The notes below the pieces were generated by a model. That model worked only from the letters and a program-made list of their open reading frames with translations, ran no database searches and was not told the DNA's origin. Below, piece by piece: positions 8,432 through 20,578 of a DNA stretch of 64,000 nucleotides; position 1 is the stretch's first letter, and the number at the start of each line of letters is the position of its first letter. The DNA comes from Actinomycetes bacterium (GTDB taxonomy: Bacteria > Actinomycetota > Actinomycetes > Mycobacteriales > Mycobacteriaceae): positions 1 to 64,000 of the forward strand of contig JAEYMI010000040.1 in assembly GCA_023461275.1 (NCBI GenBank), read 5' to 3'. Made by a program: the position numbers and the translations under genes.

Positions 8432-9881
8432 CGTCGGTCTCATCCTGCAGTCCGCGGCGCAGACGACGTGCCTCCTTGCGCTCCGCCGCGCCCACGCGCT
8501 CGGAACGATCGAGCCGGATGTCGGTGCCGCGGCCGGTGATCGGGACGTCGTCGCCCATCGGTGTCGTCGGCTCCCAGTCGAAGCTGACGTCGCCGATCGT
8601 GACCGGAGCGCCCGGTTCTGCGCCCAGCCGGACGAGTTCGTCCTCGACACCGAGCCGGTTGAGACGGTCGGCGAGGTAGCCGACGGCTTCGTCGTTGTCG
8701 AACTGGGTCTGCGCGATCCAGCGCTCGGGCCTGGTACCCCGCACGATGAAACCGCCGGGCGTCGCGGGGTCGGCGACCACCGTGAATCCACTGTCGTCCA
8801 CGGCCTTCGGGCGGATGACGGGACGACGGGCCGCAGGCTTGGGATGTGCTCGGCGATACTCCTCGACCATCGTGGCGAGCGCGTCGGTCAGCTCCTTGAG
8901 ACCCTGGTGTGCAACTGCAGAGATGCGGAACACGGGCCAACCCCGTTCTGCGAGTTCGGGTTCGACGAGATCCGCGAGCTCGTTGGCCTCAGGCACGTCC
9001 GTCTTGTTCAGGATCACCACCCGCGGGCGTTCGGCGAGGTCGCCGAGCCCGTGATCGGAGTGAAGTGCGGGCTCGTACGCGGCGAGTTCTGCTTCGAGCG
9101 CGTCGATGTCGGACACGGGATCACGGCCGGGTTCCAGCGTCGCCAGGTCGACGACGTGGGCGAGCACCGCACACCGCTCCAGGTGCCGCAGGAACTCGAG
9201 TCCGAGACCGCGGCCTGTCGACGCACCGGGAATCAGCCCGGGCACGTCGGCGATGGTGAATACGCCGCCTGAGGTCTGCACCACGCCGAGGTTGGGCTGC
9301 AGCGTGGTGAACGGATAGTCGGCGATCTTCGGCTTGGCCGCCGACAGCACCGACACCAACGACGACTTGCCCGCGGATGGGAACCCCACGAGACCGACGT
9401 CGGCGACCGACTTCAGTTCCAGGACGAGATCGCGATGCTGCCCCTCCTCGCCGAGAAGTGCGAAGCCGGGAGCCTTGCGCGCCTTCGACGCCAGCGCGGC
9501 GTTGCCGAGTCCGCCACGTCCACCCGACGCGGCGTCGAACGTCGTCCCCTCCCCGACCAGATCGGCGAGAATGGTGCCCTTCTCATCGAGCACGACGGTG
9601 CCGTCGGGTACGTGGAGAATCAGGTCGTCGCCGGTGGCGCCGTTGCGGTGGTCTCCCATACCCGGCGTCCCGTTGCCGGCCTTCGCGTGCGGACGGAAGT
9701 GGAAGTCGAGCAGCGTGTGCACCTGCGGGTCGACGACGAGCCGCACGGAGCCGCCGTTACCTCCGTTGCCGCCGTCCGGGCCGCCGAGGGGCTTGAACTT
9801 CTCCCGATGCACCGACGAACAGCCGTGGCCACCATTGCCCGCGGCGACGTGAATCGTCACCCGGTCGACGAACCGCGACAT
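8424..9881 (-). CDS. obg: GTPase Obg (CgtA)
   Basis: Essential GTPase acting in late 50S ribosome assembly and the stress response. The 485-aa protein has the glycine-rich Obg fold (1-158, with GGPDGGNGGNGGS), then the G domain with P-loop GFPSAGKSS (166-174), DVPGLI, and NKTD. After that comes the C-terminal OCT domain (about 350-430) and a charged tail. The ATG at 9881 is preceded by AAGGA at good distance. It follows rplU-rpmA as in most bacteria, but a terminator-like hairpin intervenes. Confidence 0.97.
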   Translation of the reverse strand: MSRFVDRVTIHVAAGNGGHGCSSVHREKFKPLGGPDGGNGGNGGSVRLVVDPQVHTLLDFHFRPHAKAGNGTPGMGDHRNGATGDDLILHVPDGTVVLDEKGTILADLVGEGTTFDAASGGRGGLGNAALASKARKAPGFALLGEEGQHRDLVLELKSVADVGLVGFPSAGKSSLVSVLSAAKPKIADYPFTTLQPNLGVVQTSGGVFTIADVPGLIPGASTGRGLGLEFLRHLERCAVLAHVVDLATLEPGRDPVSDIDALEAELAAYEPALHSDHGLGDLAERPRVVILNKTDVPEANELADLVEPELAERGWPVFRISAVAHQGLKELTDALATMVEEYRRAHPKPAARRPVIRPKAVDDSGFTVVADPATPGGFIVRGTRPERWIAQTQFDNDEAVGYLADRLNRLGVEDELVRLGAEPGAPVTIGDVSFDWEPTTPMGDDVPITGRGTDIRLDRSERVGAAERKEARRLRRGLQDETDGE

Positions 9882-9976
9882 GACGTCCTTTCTCGTTCGA
9901 TGATCTCCGCACATACCGCGGACGCCTCGTCGAACCTGATCTCTACTTGACGAACCGTGTACTTCTGAAACAAACA

Positions 9977-10016
9977 ACAGGGCGGGCCGGGTGCATATGC
10001 CCCTGGCCCGCCCTGT
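9977..10016 (-). terminator. Hairpin terminator after rpmA
   Basis: On the minus strand, a 12-bp GC-rich stem (10005-10016 with 9977-9988), probably extended inward by a GGG/CCC pair, is followed by a T-rich run beginning TGTTTGTTTC. It lies 29 bases after the rpmA stop and 95 before the obg ATG, so most rplU-rpmA transcripts probably end here, with partial read-through into obg-proB. Confidence 0.75.
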
Positions 10017-10045
10017 GATGAGAGCTGTGCTCGAAAACCGCTCGG

Positions 10046-10309
10046 TCAGGCCTGCGCGGTCTCCGGAACGATGTTCACGGTCTTGCGGCCGCGCTTGGTG
10101 CCGAACTGCACGGCGCCCGACTCGAGAGCGAACAGGGTGTCGTCGCCGCCGCGGCCGACGTTGACGCCCGGGTGGAACTTGGTGCCGCGCTGGCGGACCA
10201 GGATCTCACCGGCGCTGACCTGCTGGCCGCCGAAGCGCTTCACACCTAGGCGCTGGGCGTTGGAATCGCGACCGTTGCGCGAGCTGGACGCGCCCTTCTT
10301 GTGTGCCAT
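10046..10309 (-). CDS. rpmA: 50S ribosomal protein L27
   Basis: L27 sits near the peptidyl-transferase centre of the 50S subunit. The 87-aa sequence begins MAHKKGASSSRNGRDS, followed by QRLGVKRFGGQ and ILVRQRGTKFHPG, all standard. The N terminus is directly mature, without the firmicute-type cleaved leader. AGGAGG lies about 10 nt before the ATG. It is co-transcribed with rplU, 60 bases upstream. Confidence 0.98.
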   Translation of the reverse strand: MAHKKGASSSRNGRDSNAQRLGVKRFGGQQVSAGEILVRQRGTKFHPGVNVGRGGDDTLFALESGAVQFGTKRGRKTVNIVPETAQA

Positions 10310-10369
10310 TTTCTCGTCCTCCTGGCTACCTGGATGTCTGGGTGGGGATCAGGGCCGTGGCCCCGGAAA

Positions 10370-10681
10370 TTACTTGATACCGGTGACCTTGAGGACCGTC
10401 AGCTTCTGACGGTGGCCCTGGCGCTTGTGGTAGCCGGTCTTGTTCTTGAACTTGTGGATGCGGATCTTCGGGCCCTTGACGTGCTCGACCACCTCGCCGG
10501 TGACCGAGATCTTCGCGAGCTTGTCCGCGTCGGTGGTCAGGGTCGAGCCGTCGACGACCAGCGCCACGGGCAGGCTCACGCTGCTGCCTGGCTCGCTGTC
10601 GATCTTCTCGACCTTCACAATGTCGCCCTCAGCGACCTTGTACTGCTTACCGCCGGTCTTGACGATCGCGTACGTTGCCAT
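10370..10681 (-). CDS. rplU: 50S ribosomal protein L21
   Basis: L21 binds 23S rRNA in the large subunit. The 103-aa product starts MATYAIVKTGGKQYKV and ends KRQGHRQKLTVLKVTGI, as in the family. AGAGGA lies 8 nt before this ATG. The open frame continues 40 codons upstream, but the L21 N terminus fixes the start here. A promoter about 210 nt upstream implies a long untranslated leader. Confidence 0.98.
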   Translation of the reverse strand: MATYAIVKTGGKQYKVAEGDIVKVEKIDSEPGSSVSLPVALVVDGSTLTTDADKLAKISVTGEVVEHVKGPKIRIHKFKNKTGYHKRQGHRQKLTVLKVTGIK

Positions 10682-10894
10682 CGAAGCTGTCCTCTTACTC
10701 ATCATCGGGCTCGTTGCGCGTCCGTCGCGCACGAGCGTTGTGGGTGTGTGCGTCCCGGTGCGGGCCGCACGGCATCGGGCATTACTGCCCGGGATGCTCA
10801 CGGATCACACCAGAGGGCCTGTCCGCGGGTCTCGTCAGCGGTGTCCATGGCATAACCGGCACAGCTCGAACCCGCCGCGGAAGGCGACCAATCA

Positions 10895-10924
10895 AGATTA
10901 CGGGACGCCTCGCCGCTGGGTCAA
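10895..10924 (-). promoter_or_regulatory. Probable promoter of rplU-rpmA
   Basis: On the minus strand, TTGACC (10919-10924) and TAATCT (10895-10900) are separated by 18 bases, a good housekeeping-sigma match and the best -35/-10 pair I saw in the window. Transcription from about 10888 gives a leader of roughly 205 nt before rplU. That is long enough to hold a control element, though I recognise none. Confidence 0.6.
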
Positions 10925-10960
10925 ACTCGCCATACCACGTCAGCACAGCCGCCGATCAGG

Positions 10961-13900
10961 TCAGTCCTCGACCGGCGGACCTGCAGGCCGTCCAGCCTTC
11001 CGCCGCCGCGGCCTGCGGCGCACCGCGACGGTCGTCGGGGCCGACGACACCGGACCGAAGGTGGTCAGCGGTTCGCTCGCGGGCGCCTCGTCGGTGAGAA
11101 CCACCGGCTCGGCAGTCCCGGTCGGCGACGCTGCCCGGCGAACCGCGCGGCGTCGACGTTTCGCCGACTGGGCGCTCCCGTCCGCCGACTGTGCGCTCTC
11201 GTCCGTCGACTGTGCGCTCCCGTCCGCCGACTGGGCGCTCCCGTCCGCTGACTGTGCGTTCCCGTCCGCCGACTGTGCGCTCTTGTCCGTCGATTGTGCG
11301 CTCCCGTCCGCCGACTGGGCGCTCTTGTCCGCCGACCGTGCGGCCGTCGCATCGGTCGGGGACGTCACGGCCTCGTCGACGACCGTCTCGACGTCGATGA
11401 CCTCGCCGTCTTCGTCGTGGGCGTGTGCTGCCATGGCGCGGAACATCGGGTGTTCTGCCGGGTTGTGCGCGGGCTTCTGCTCGACCGGTTCGGTCTTCTT
11501 CTTGTTACGCCGCGACCGCTTGGTCCCGGAGTTCTCCGACTTCGCGCCGTCGTCGGAGGTCACCTCGACCGGGCTCGAATGCACGATGATTCCGCGGCCA
11601 CCACAGGTCGTACAGGTCGTCGAGAACGCCTCGAGCAGACCGGTACCGAGTCGCTTGCGTGTCATCTGCACCAGGCCGAGGGATGTGACCTCGGAGACCT
11701 GGTGGCGGGTGCGGTCACGCGAGAGCGCCTCGGTGAGCCGACGCAGCACCAGGTCACGGTTGGATTCGAGCACCATGTCGATGAAGTCGACGATGATCAT
11801 GCCGCCGATGTCGCGCAACCGCATCTGGCGCACGATCTCTTCGGCGGCCTCGAGGTTGTTGCGTGTCACCGTTTCCTCGAGGTTGCCCCCCGAGCCGGTG
11901 AACTTGCCGGTGTTGACGTCGACGACGGTCATCGCCTCGGTGTGCTCGATGATCAGCGTGCCACCCGACGGCAGCCACACCTTGCGATCGAGCGCCTTGG
12001 CCAGTTGCTCGTCGATGCGGTGCACGACGAACGAGTCGGGTGCGTCGGCGCTGCGCTTCTCGAACTGCTCGACGCGCTCCAGGAGATCCGGCGCAACGTC
12101 CTTGACGTAGGTCTCCACGAGACTCCACGCCTTGGGACCCTCGACGACGAGCTTCTTGAAATCTTCGTTGAACAGGTCACGCACCACCCGGACCAGCAGA
12201 TCGGGCTCCTCGTAGAGTGCCCGAGGCGACGCCGATCCCGATCCCTTCTGGGCTTCAGTGACCGCGGCGTCGATCGTCTTCCACTGCGCTTCGAGGCGTT
12301 CGACGTCGGCGCCGAGATCCTCGGCGCTCACACCTTCTGATGCGGTGCGGATGATGACACCGGCGTCGGCGGGCACGATCTTGCCGAGGATGTTCTTGAG
12401 ACGTTTGCGTTCCACGTCGGGCAGCTTGCGGCTGATTCCGGTCGACGAACCGCCGGGCACGTAGACCAGGTAGCGACCGGCCAACGAGACCTGCGTGGTC
12501 AGGCGGGCACCCTTGTGTCCGACCGGATCCTTGCTGACCTGGACCAGCACGTTGTCGCCCGGCTTGAGGGCCTGCTCGATCTTGCGCGAGCCACCGTCGA
12601 GTCCGGCGGCGTCCCAGTTGACCTCACCGGCGTAGAGCACACCGTTGCGGCCCCGACCGATATCGACGAAGGCAGCTTCCATACCCGGAAGTACGTTCTG
12701 CACGCGACCGAGGTAGATGTTGCCGACCATCGACGACGACGTCTCGGTGGTCACGAAGTGCTCCACGAGCACCCCGTCCTCGAGGACGGCGACCTGCGTG
12801 TAGTCCTCGACCGGGACGTGACCGCCGTCGTGGGCCTTCTCGGCGTTCTCCACGGCGATCTTGCTGTTGGCACTGCGTTCCCGGACCACCATCACGCGGT
12901 CCACGGCCTCGCGGCGGGCCAGAAACTCCGACTCGCTCAGGATCGGCGGCCTGCGCCGACCGGCGTCACGGCCGTCCCGACGACGCTGCCGTTTGGCCTC
13001 GAGCCGGGTGGACCCGGAGATTCCCTGCACCTCGTCGCGGGCCCGTTTGGTGCGCGGTTCACGTTCGTGGACGACGGTGTTCGGCGGATCGTCGGGCGAG
13101 ATGTCATCGGACTCGCCGCCCTTACGGCGACGACGACGCCGACGTCGCTTCGTCGACGATTGGTCGCCCGAATCGTCGGAGTCCGATTCCGAGTCGTCCT
13201 CGGAATCGGCGTCGGTGGCGTCGGCGGTGTCCTCACCCGCATCGTCACCGGACTCGTCGTCACGGGGCTTGCGGGCGCGCCGATTGCGCTTGCCACGCTT
13301 ACCCGAGGGCTGGTCGCTACCGGAATCCCCGTCGCCGGAGTCGGAATCGGCATCGGAGCTCGCTTCCGATTCCTCGGCGTCGGCCGAGTCATCTGACTCG
13401 TCATCGGCGCCGGTTGCGTCACCGTTCTGATCGCCACGCCCACGACCACGGCCGCGACGCCCGCGACGGCGGCGGCGCGAGTTCCGGTTGTCGCCGGCGT
13501 CCGACGACGCATCGGAATCCTCGCCGGTATCCGACTCCCCCGTGTCCGAGTTCGCGACGATGGACTCGTCGGCATCGGATGCGGTGTCCTCGGTCCGGAC
13601 AGGAGTGTTCTCGGCATCGGTCGAAGCGGTCGCCTTTGTCACCGAACGGCGCCGCTTCTCGACGAGCTGCGGCTGGAGGAACAGTGGTGCGGCCTCGGCT
13701 GCCGGCGCGGCCTCGACCGGGGCAATGGGCTGGTGCTGCTGCACGCCTGCCGAGGAGAACAGCGTCATCGTCTCCGATGCGCTGGGCTCCTGCACCGGCT
13801 CCGCCTGGTCGGCACGAGCCTGATCCGTCGGGGTCTGATCCGCCGGGGTTTCATCCACCGCCGTTTGATCCGCGGTCACCTGCTCTGCGGCAGTCTGATC

Positions 13901-14191
13901 CGCGGTTACCTGATCCGCGGCCGACTGCTCTGCGTCGTCGACGGCGGGCGCATCGTTCTCGTCGGCCTCGACGCCGTTACGGACGCGCTCGGCCACCGAC
14001 CGCGCGACATCGCGGTCGATGCTCGATTGCGGGCTGCGAAGCTCATGACCGAGTTCGGCCAGATGCGTCAGGATCTGCCTGCTGGTCAGGCCAAGAAGGC
14101 GGGCGAGCGCGTGCACGCGCAACTTGGTGGGAAATTCATCTGCCGCATCTGACGTTGCGTTCGCGTCAGCCGGCGACCCGTTGTCGGTCAC
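10961..14191 (-). CDS. rne: Ribonuclease E/G family endoribonuclease
   Basis: Main single-strand endoribonuclease for mRNA decay and stable RNA processing. The 1076-aa protein opens with an IF2_N-like domain (about 22-70, LRVHALARLLGLTSRQILTH), then a long acidic and Arg-rich disordered region to about 460. The catalytic core follows: S1 domain (NIYLGRVQNVLPGMEAAFVDIGRG, near 490-530), the metal-binding Asp in IIVDFIDM near 800, and the zinc link CTTCGGRG near 865. The C-terminal tail has eight 7-residue repeats and ends in basic stretches. Actinobacterial RNase E carries its disordered regions on both sides of the core, as here. The GTG start has GAGGAGA 7 nt upstream. Confidence 0.95.
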   Translation of the reverse strand: MTDNGSPADANATSDAADEFPTKLRVHALARLLGLTSRQILTHLAELGHELRSPQSSIDRDVARSVAERVRNGVEADENDAPAVDDAEQSAADQVTADQTAAEQVTADQTAVDETPADQTPTDQARADQAEPVQEPSASETMTLFSSAGVQQHQPIAPVEAAPAAEAAPLFLQPQLVEKRRRSVTKATASTDAENTPVRTEDTASDADESIVANSDTGESDTGEDSDASSDAGDNRNSRRRRRGRRGRGRGRGDQNGDATGADDESDDSADAEESEASSDADSDSGDGDSGSDQPSGKRGKRNRRARKPRDDESGDDAGEDTADATDADSEDDSESDSDDSGDQSSTKRRRRRRRRKGGESDDISPDDPPNTVVHEREPRTKRARDEVQGISGSTRLEAKRQRRRDGRDAGRRRPPILSESEFLARREAVDRVMVVRERSANSKIAVENAEKAHDGGHVPVEDYTQVAVLEDGVLVEHFVTTETSSSMVGNIYLGRVQNVLPGMEAAFVDIGRGRNGVLYAGEVNWDAAGLDGGSRKIEQALKPGDNVLVQVSKDPVGHKGARLTTQVSLAGRYLVYVPGGSSTGISRKLPDVERKRLKNILGKIVPADAGVIIRTASEGVSAEDLGADVERLEAQWKTIDAAVTEAQKGSGSASPRALYEEPDLLVRVVRDLFNEDFKKLVVEGPKAWSLVETYVKDVAPDLLERVEQFEKRSADAPDSFVVHRIDEQLAKALDRKVWLPSGGTLIIEHTEAMTVVDVNTGKFTGSGGNLEETVTRNNLEAAEEIVRQMRLRDIGGMIIVDFIDMVLESNRDLVLRRLTEALSRDRTRHQVSEVTSLGLVQMTRKRLGTGLLEAFSTTCTTCGGRGIIVHSSPVEVTSDDGAKSENSGTKRSRRNKKKTEPVEQKPAHNPAEHPMFRAMAAHAHDEDGEVIDVETVVDEAVTSPTDATAARSADKSAQSADGSAQSTDKSAQSADGNAQSADGSAQSADGSAQSTDESAQSADGSAQSAKRRRRAVRRAASPTGTAEPVVLTDEAPASEPLTTFGPVSSAPTTVAVRRRPRRRKAGRPAGPPVED
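11167..11334. repeat. Eight 21-bp tandem repeats in rne
   Basis: Inside the C-terminal tail coding region, 21-bp units encode S-[A/T]-D-[G/K/E]-[S/N]-A-Q eight times, in frame. Units differ mainly at the fourth residue. The period is a multiple of three, so copy-number change would keep the frame. The tract is low-complexity, hydrophilic and probably disordered. Confidence 0.9.
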
Positions 14192-14690
14192 TCAGTGTCT
14201 CCTCGAACCCCCGGGCGCGTCTGGATCGACGCGGCCACGCGAGGGTTTGCGTTGTGTTCCGGTCGGTGTGTGGACCGGTGTTGTATGGTCTGCGCGCCTC
14301 TCGTGCCAGGTGGACCCGGTCGCGAGGTGGCGCCTTGCTGGTGATGACCGTGGTCGGCGTGACTTCCACTCCTACCGCGCGACATTCCGGTCCACTGCTT
14401 TGGCTGGCACAGCGAACTTCAACCGGAACCTCGACCGCGATGGGGAAGGCACATCGCCGGTGATCACGTTGCATGTCGACGCTCGTGGACACCGACGGGG
14501 AACCCGTCATCCTCGGCCACCGATGACAAAGTGTGTCACCGATAACTTCCCAAGTATCCCACATCCCGACGCCGGGTCCGCACGCATCTCGGTTTTGCCG
14601 CGCCGGGAGAGCGAAAATCCCGGTTCCGACGAGGCGTCGGAACCGGGATACGGACAGTAGGACAGAGACCAAAGGCCAAGAAGACCGACG
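14192..14690. other. 499-base intergenic region between ndk and rne
   Basis: No gene is supported here; open frames on either strand show no family-like sequence. It holds the ndk terminator (14617-14649), the long upstream region of rne, and the rne Shine-Dalgarno GAGGAGA. RNase E mRNAs often have long autoregulatory leaders in other bacteria; whether this one does cannot be judged by eye. Confidence 0.5.
14617..14649 (-). terminator. Terminator after ndk
   Basis: A perfect 15-bp stem (14635-14649 with 14617-14631) with a 3-nt loop, followed on the minus strand by TTTTCGC. It lies 41 bases after the ndk stop. Confidence 0.85.
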
Positions 14691-15107
14691 TCAGTCGACG
14701 AGGGCGGGGAACCAGAGCGCGATCTCACGCTGCGCGGACTCCGGCGAGTCCGACCCGTGCACGAGATTGTTCTGGGTGCTCAGCGCGAAGTCGCCGCGAA
14801 TGGTGCCCGGCACCGCCTTCTCGACCGGATCGGTACCGCCGGCGATCTGCCGGAACGCCGCCACCGCGCGCGGACCTTCCAGCACGGCCGCCACCAACGG
14901 GCCCGAGGTGATGAATTCCAGCAACGACGGGTAGAACGGCTTGCCCTCGTGCTCGGCGTAGTGTCCGCGTGCCACCTCGTCGGTCACGGTCTTGAGCTCG
15001 AGCGCCACCAGGGTCAACCCCTTGCGTTCCACTCGGCTGATGATGTCGCCGACGAGCGATCGAGCCACGCCGTCGGGCTTGATGAGTACCAGAGTCCGTT
15101 CAGTCAC
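14691..15107 (-). CDS. ndk: Nucleoside diphosphate kinase
   Basis: Exchanges the terminal phosphate between nucleoside di- and triphosphates through a phosphohistidine. The 138-aa product starts MTERTLVLIKPDGV and has the active-site His117 in NNLVHGSDS. The start is the GTG at 15107 rather than one two codons upstream, because TAGAGT lies exactly 6 nt before it and family proteins begin MTERT. It sits between rne and the DUF4233-folC pair as in mycobacteria. Confidence 0.97.
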   Translation of the reverse strand: MTERTLVLIKPDGVARSLVGDIISRVERKGLTLVALELKTVTDEVARGHYAEHEGKPFYPSLLEFITSGPLVAAVLEGPRAVAAFRQIAGGTDPVEKAVPGTIRGDFALSTQNNLVHGSDSPESAQREIALWFPALVD

Positions 15108-15113
15108 GAGCAC

Positions 15114-15119
15114 ACTCTA
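15114..15119 (-). promoter_or_regulatory. Leaderless-type -10 element of ndk
   Basis: TAGAGT 6 nt before the ndk GTG on the minus strand, compatible with transcription starting at the start codon. It helps decide the start between two nearby GTG codons. Confidence 0.5.
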
Positions 15120-15176
15120 TCCACCCGATTGTCGGCATTCGCGTTCACCGCGATATGACCGACATCGGGTCGGGCG

Positions 15177-15638
15177 TCACGGGCAGTAGGCAGGCGCGAC
15201 CGGGAAGAACCCGTAGTTGAAGAAGCCACCGTCAGCAGGCTTGGGATCGACCACCACCTGCAGGCACGCACCGCGGGTGGCCCGAGCGCCGGCGAGCGCC
15301 ACGTCGAAGCGCGCCGCGAATGCGAGGTTGGCCGGCTGATACTGCTTGGGCAACGGCAACGAGGCAATCGCCCGCGGCATGTTCATCCCGTCGATCTGTC
15401 TGGTCACCCCGGGAGTGGCGATGTAGCTGTACTCGCCACCCGACACCGCAACCGGCGGGCCCGGTATGGGAATCAACACCTCGTCGGCCGACGCCGGCGA
15501 CGCGAGCAGCGAGCCGAGCGCGGTAACAAGCAGGGCGAGACCGGAGACGATCACGCCGAGTTTCACTCGGCGACGACCGGCGGTGCTCACGCTGACGGTT
15601 TCACGGGCGCTGATGGCGACAGACAACTGATTCCTCAC
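15177..15638 (-). CDS. Small secreted protein of unknown function
   Basis: Predicted 153-aa exported protein that I do not recognise. A basic segment (GRRRVK) and a hydrophobic stretch (LGVIVSGLALLVTALGSLLA) precede an ASPASA|DE cleavage site near residue 51, typical of Sec signal peptides. The mature part, about 100 aa, is Pro/Gly-rich with two cysteines, one of them in the C-terminal APAYCP; they could form a disulfide. The start is uncertain: GTG at 15638, TTG at 15626 (preceded by GAGGA), or GTG at 15590, which gives the most normal signal-peptide length. It lies between ndk and DUF4233, where M. tuberculosis has no gene as far as I recall. Confidence 0.7.
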   Translation of the reverse strand: MRNQLSVAISARETVSVSTAGRRRVKLGVIVSGLALLVTALGSLLASPASADEVLIPIPGPPVAVSGGEYSYIATPGVTRQIDGMNMPRAIASLPLPKQYQPANLAFAARFDVALAGARATRGACLQVVVDPKPADGGFFNYGFFPVAPAYCP

Positions 15639-15844
15639 GTCGGTGATTGAGTGATGGTCGGTGATTCCGATGGCCGATTATTCCGGCGGAGACGCATCGG
15701 GCGCGGGGGCATATCGGGCAGGCAGGACCGAAGATTTGAGCCCCCGAGTGATATCCCCCACGGGAGCAGTGTGGCAGGTGTGACGTCCGGGCGAAAGTGC
15801 TGCACCGATCCCGAACCGCTGCGATGGTTGGCCGCGCGCGCCGC

Positions 15845-16288
15845 TCACCCGTCGATCGGCTCCTGACCTGGCAGCATTCCCCGCTCGATGCGCTGTTCGA
15901 CGTCCCGTTTGATGTAGAGGATGTAGAGCCATACCGAGCCGAAGATCACGCCGATCACCGCGATCGACCAGTGGAAGACACCGCCGACGATGACCAGCAC
16001 CTGTAGTGCGAGGTCGAGTTTGAGCGCCCACGGCCGGCCTTGCATCCCCGACGCGACGATCATCGCGACCAACAGCAGCCCCAGGTAGCCACCGGACAGC
16101 CAGGTGACGCCGGGGCCGACCTTGGCCACGATCGGGTAGGCCAGCGCGACGACGATGACCTCGAGGATCAGGGTGCCGGCCATGACGCCGCGCAGGCCCT
16201 TCCAGGGGTCGTTGGTCGGTGGGGTGAACCTGGTCGGCCGGTTCGTCGACGATTGGTCGGAGGGTCCGGGCGGCTGCGGTTCGGTCAT
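15845..16288 (-). CDS. DUF4233 membrane protein
   Basis: A 147-aa integral membrane protein of the DUF4233 family, of unknown function. After a Pro-rich N terminus and the motif NDPWKGLRGVMAGTLILE there are four likely helices at about 36-55, 62-83, 90-108 and 112-130. The short cytoplasmic tail is charged. The ATG overlaps the folC stop by 4 bases, and this folC-DUF4233-ndk order is conserved in Mycobacteriales, which hints at a link to folate or nucleotide metabolism without proving one. Confidence 0.88.
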   Translation of the reverse strand: MTEPQPPGPSDQSSTNRPTRFTPPTNDPWKGLRGVMAGTLILEVIVVALAYPIVAKVGPGVTWLSGGYLGLLLVAMIVASGMQGRPWALKLDLALQVLVIVGGVFHWSIAVIGVIFGSVWLYILYIKRDVEQRIERGMLPGQEPIDG

Positions 16289-17897
16289 GACGGCTCCTTA
16301 CCGAAAAGGGTTCGCGCCGCGCCCGCGGTGACCACCGAACCGGTGATGACGACGCCGCCACCGGCGACCGGCTCGCCGTCGGTCTCCTCGGCCAAGGCAA
16401 TCGCGGTTTCGACGGCGTCGGGCAGGAACGGCGCGACCTCCACCCGATCCTCCCCGAACACCTGGTGGGCGATGTCGGCGAGGATCTCCGTGTCCAGCGC
16501 CCGCGGCGATCCGTTGTTGGTGACGACCACCGCGTCCAGCACGGGTTCGAGCGCCTCGAGAACCCCTTCGGGATCCTTGTCACCGAGGACGCCGACGACG
16601 CCGATCAGCCGCCGGAACTCGAACTCCGATGTCAACGCTTGCGCAAGTGCTTGCGCCCCATGCGGATTGTGCGCGGCATCGATGAACACCGTCGGTGCGC
16701 TGCGCAGCCGCTCCAATCTGCCGGGACTGGTCACGGCTGCGAAACCGGAACGCACCGCGTCGATTTCGAGCTGACGGTCGGCGCCGGCGCCGAAGAATGC
16801 CTCGACCGCGGCCAGTGCCACCACCGCGTTCGAAGCCTGATGCTCGCCATGCAGCGGAAGGAAGATCTCGTCGTAAACCCCACCCAGGCCCTGCAACGTC
16901 AACAGCTGACCGCCGACCGCGGTGACCGACTCGAGAACCGCGAACTCCGAGTTCTGGCGTGCCACAACAGATTCAGACTCCACAGCCTGTCGCAGCAGTA
17001 CGTCCATGGCTTCGGGTGGCTGGATTCCGATCACCGTCACGGGGTCCACCGGTACCAGTTCGTCGGGCTTGGCCGCCTTGATGATGCCGGCCTTCTCCCC
17101 CGCGATCGCCGCGAGCGAATCCCCGAGGTAGTCGGCATGGTCCATCGCGATCGGGGTGATCACCGCGACCGCCGAGTCGATCACGTTGGTGGCATCCCAC
17201 CGTCCGCCCATGCCGGTTTCGACGACCGCTATGTCGACCGGCGCCTCGGCGAACACCGCGTACGCCATCGCGGTGAGGACCTCGAACTTGCTCATCCGCG
17301 GACCACCGGCCGCGGTCGACGAGTCGTCGACCATCGTGATGTAGGGCTCCAGGTCACGATAGGTGTCGATGTAGGTCCGCGCCGAAATCGGCCGGCCGTC
17401 AACGGCGATGCGTTCGGTGACCCGTTGCAGGTGCGGGCTGGTGATCCGCCCGGTGCGCCGATGTAGTGCGGTCAGCAGCGCATCGATCATGCGGGTGACC
17501 GACGTTTTCCCGTTGGTGCCGGCCACGTGGATGGCCGGATACGCGTGTTGCGGCGAACCCAACAGGTCCATCAACGCCGAGATGCGAGTCAGCGACGGCT
17601 CGATCCTGGTCTCCGGCCATCGCGTGTCGAGCTCGGCTTCTACCTCGGCAAGCTCGGCGAGATCGGTTGCACTGTCGACACTTTCACCAGGCCCGAGCTG
17701 ATCGTCGTCGATGTTCGCGTCGTCGTGGTCCCGAGATTCGGCGAACTCGTCGTCGTCACGCAGCATCGACCCGAGGTCCATCCGATCGGGCTCGATGTCG
17801 CCGGAGGCTTCCCACCCGGCGAAGTCCGCATCGGTGAAGATGGGCTCGTCGTCGTTGTCGTCAACCTGGTCGTCGTCGTCGCCGTCGTCGCGAGGGG

Positions 17898-17901
<4 letters not shown>
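16285..17901 (-). CDS. folC: Folylpolyglutamate / dihydrofolate synthase
   Basis: Mur-ligase-type ATP-dependent enzyme that adds glutamate to folates, and in many bacteria also to dihydropteroate. Of the 538 aa, the P-loop HVAGTNGKTSVTRM sits at 125-138, followed by ITSPHLQRVTERI and the metal-binding ETGMGGRWDATN. The C-terminal domain has DAAHNPHG. The first ~85 residues are an unusual Asp/Glu-rich extension (DDGDDDDQVDDNDDE at the start) not needed for the fold. The GTG start overlaps the valS stop by 4 bases, supporting the extension as translated. Confidence 0.95.
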
Positions 17902-20543
<2,642 letters not shown>

Positions 20544-20549
20544 CCCACA

Positions 20550-20555
20550 ATCTTA
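20550..20555 (-). promoter_or_regulatory. Leaderless-type -10 element of valS
   Basis: TAAGAT 6 nt before the valS GTG, implying a leaderless mRNA. If so there is no room for a T-box or other leader riboswitch ahead of valS. Confidence 0.5.
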
Positions 20556-20578
20556 GGGAACGCCCCAGATCGGTCCGA

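Noticed and set aside
11167..11334. Regular 21-bp repeats as a possible CRISPR array
   Set aside because: Units are contiguous without spacers, in frame within rne, and encode a heptapeptide.
14166..14672. 168-codon minus-strand frame between ndk and rne
   Set aside because: No motif, odd composition, and it contains the ndk terminator and the rne ribosome site.
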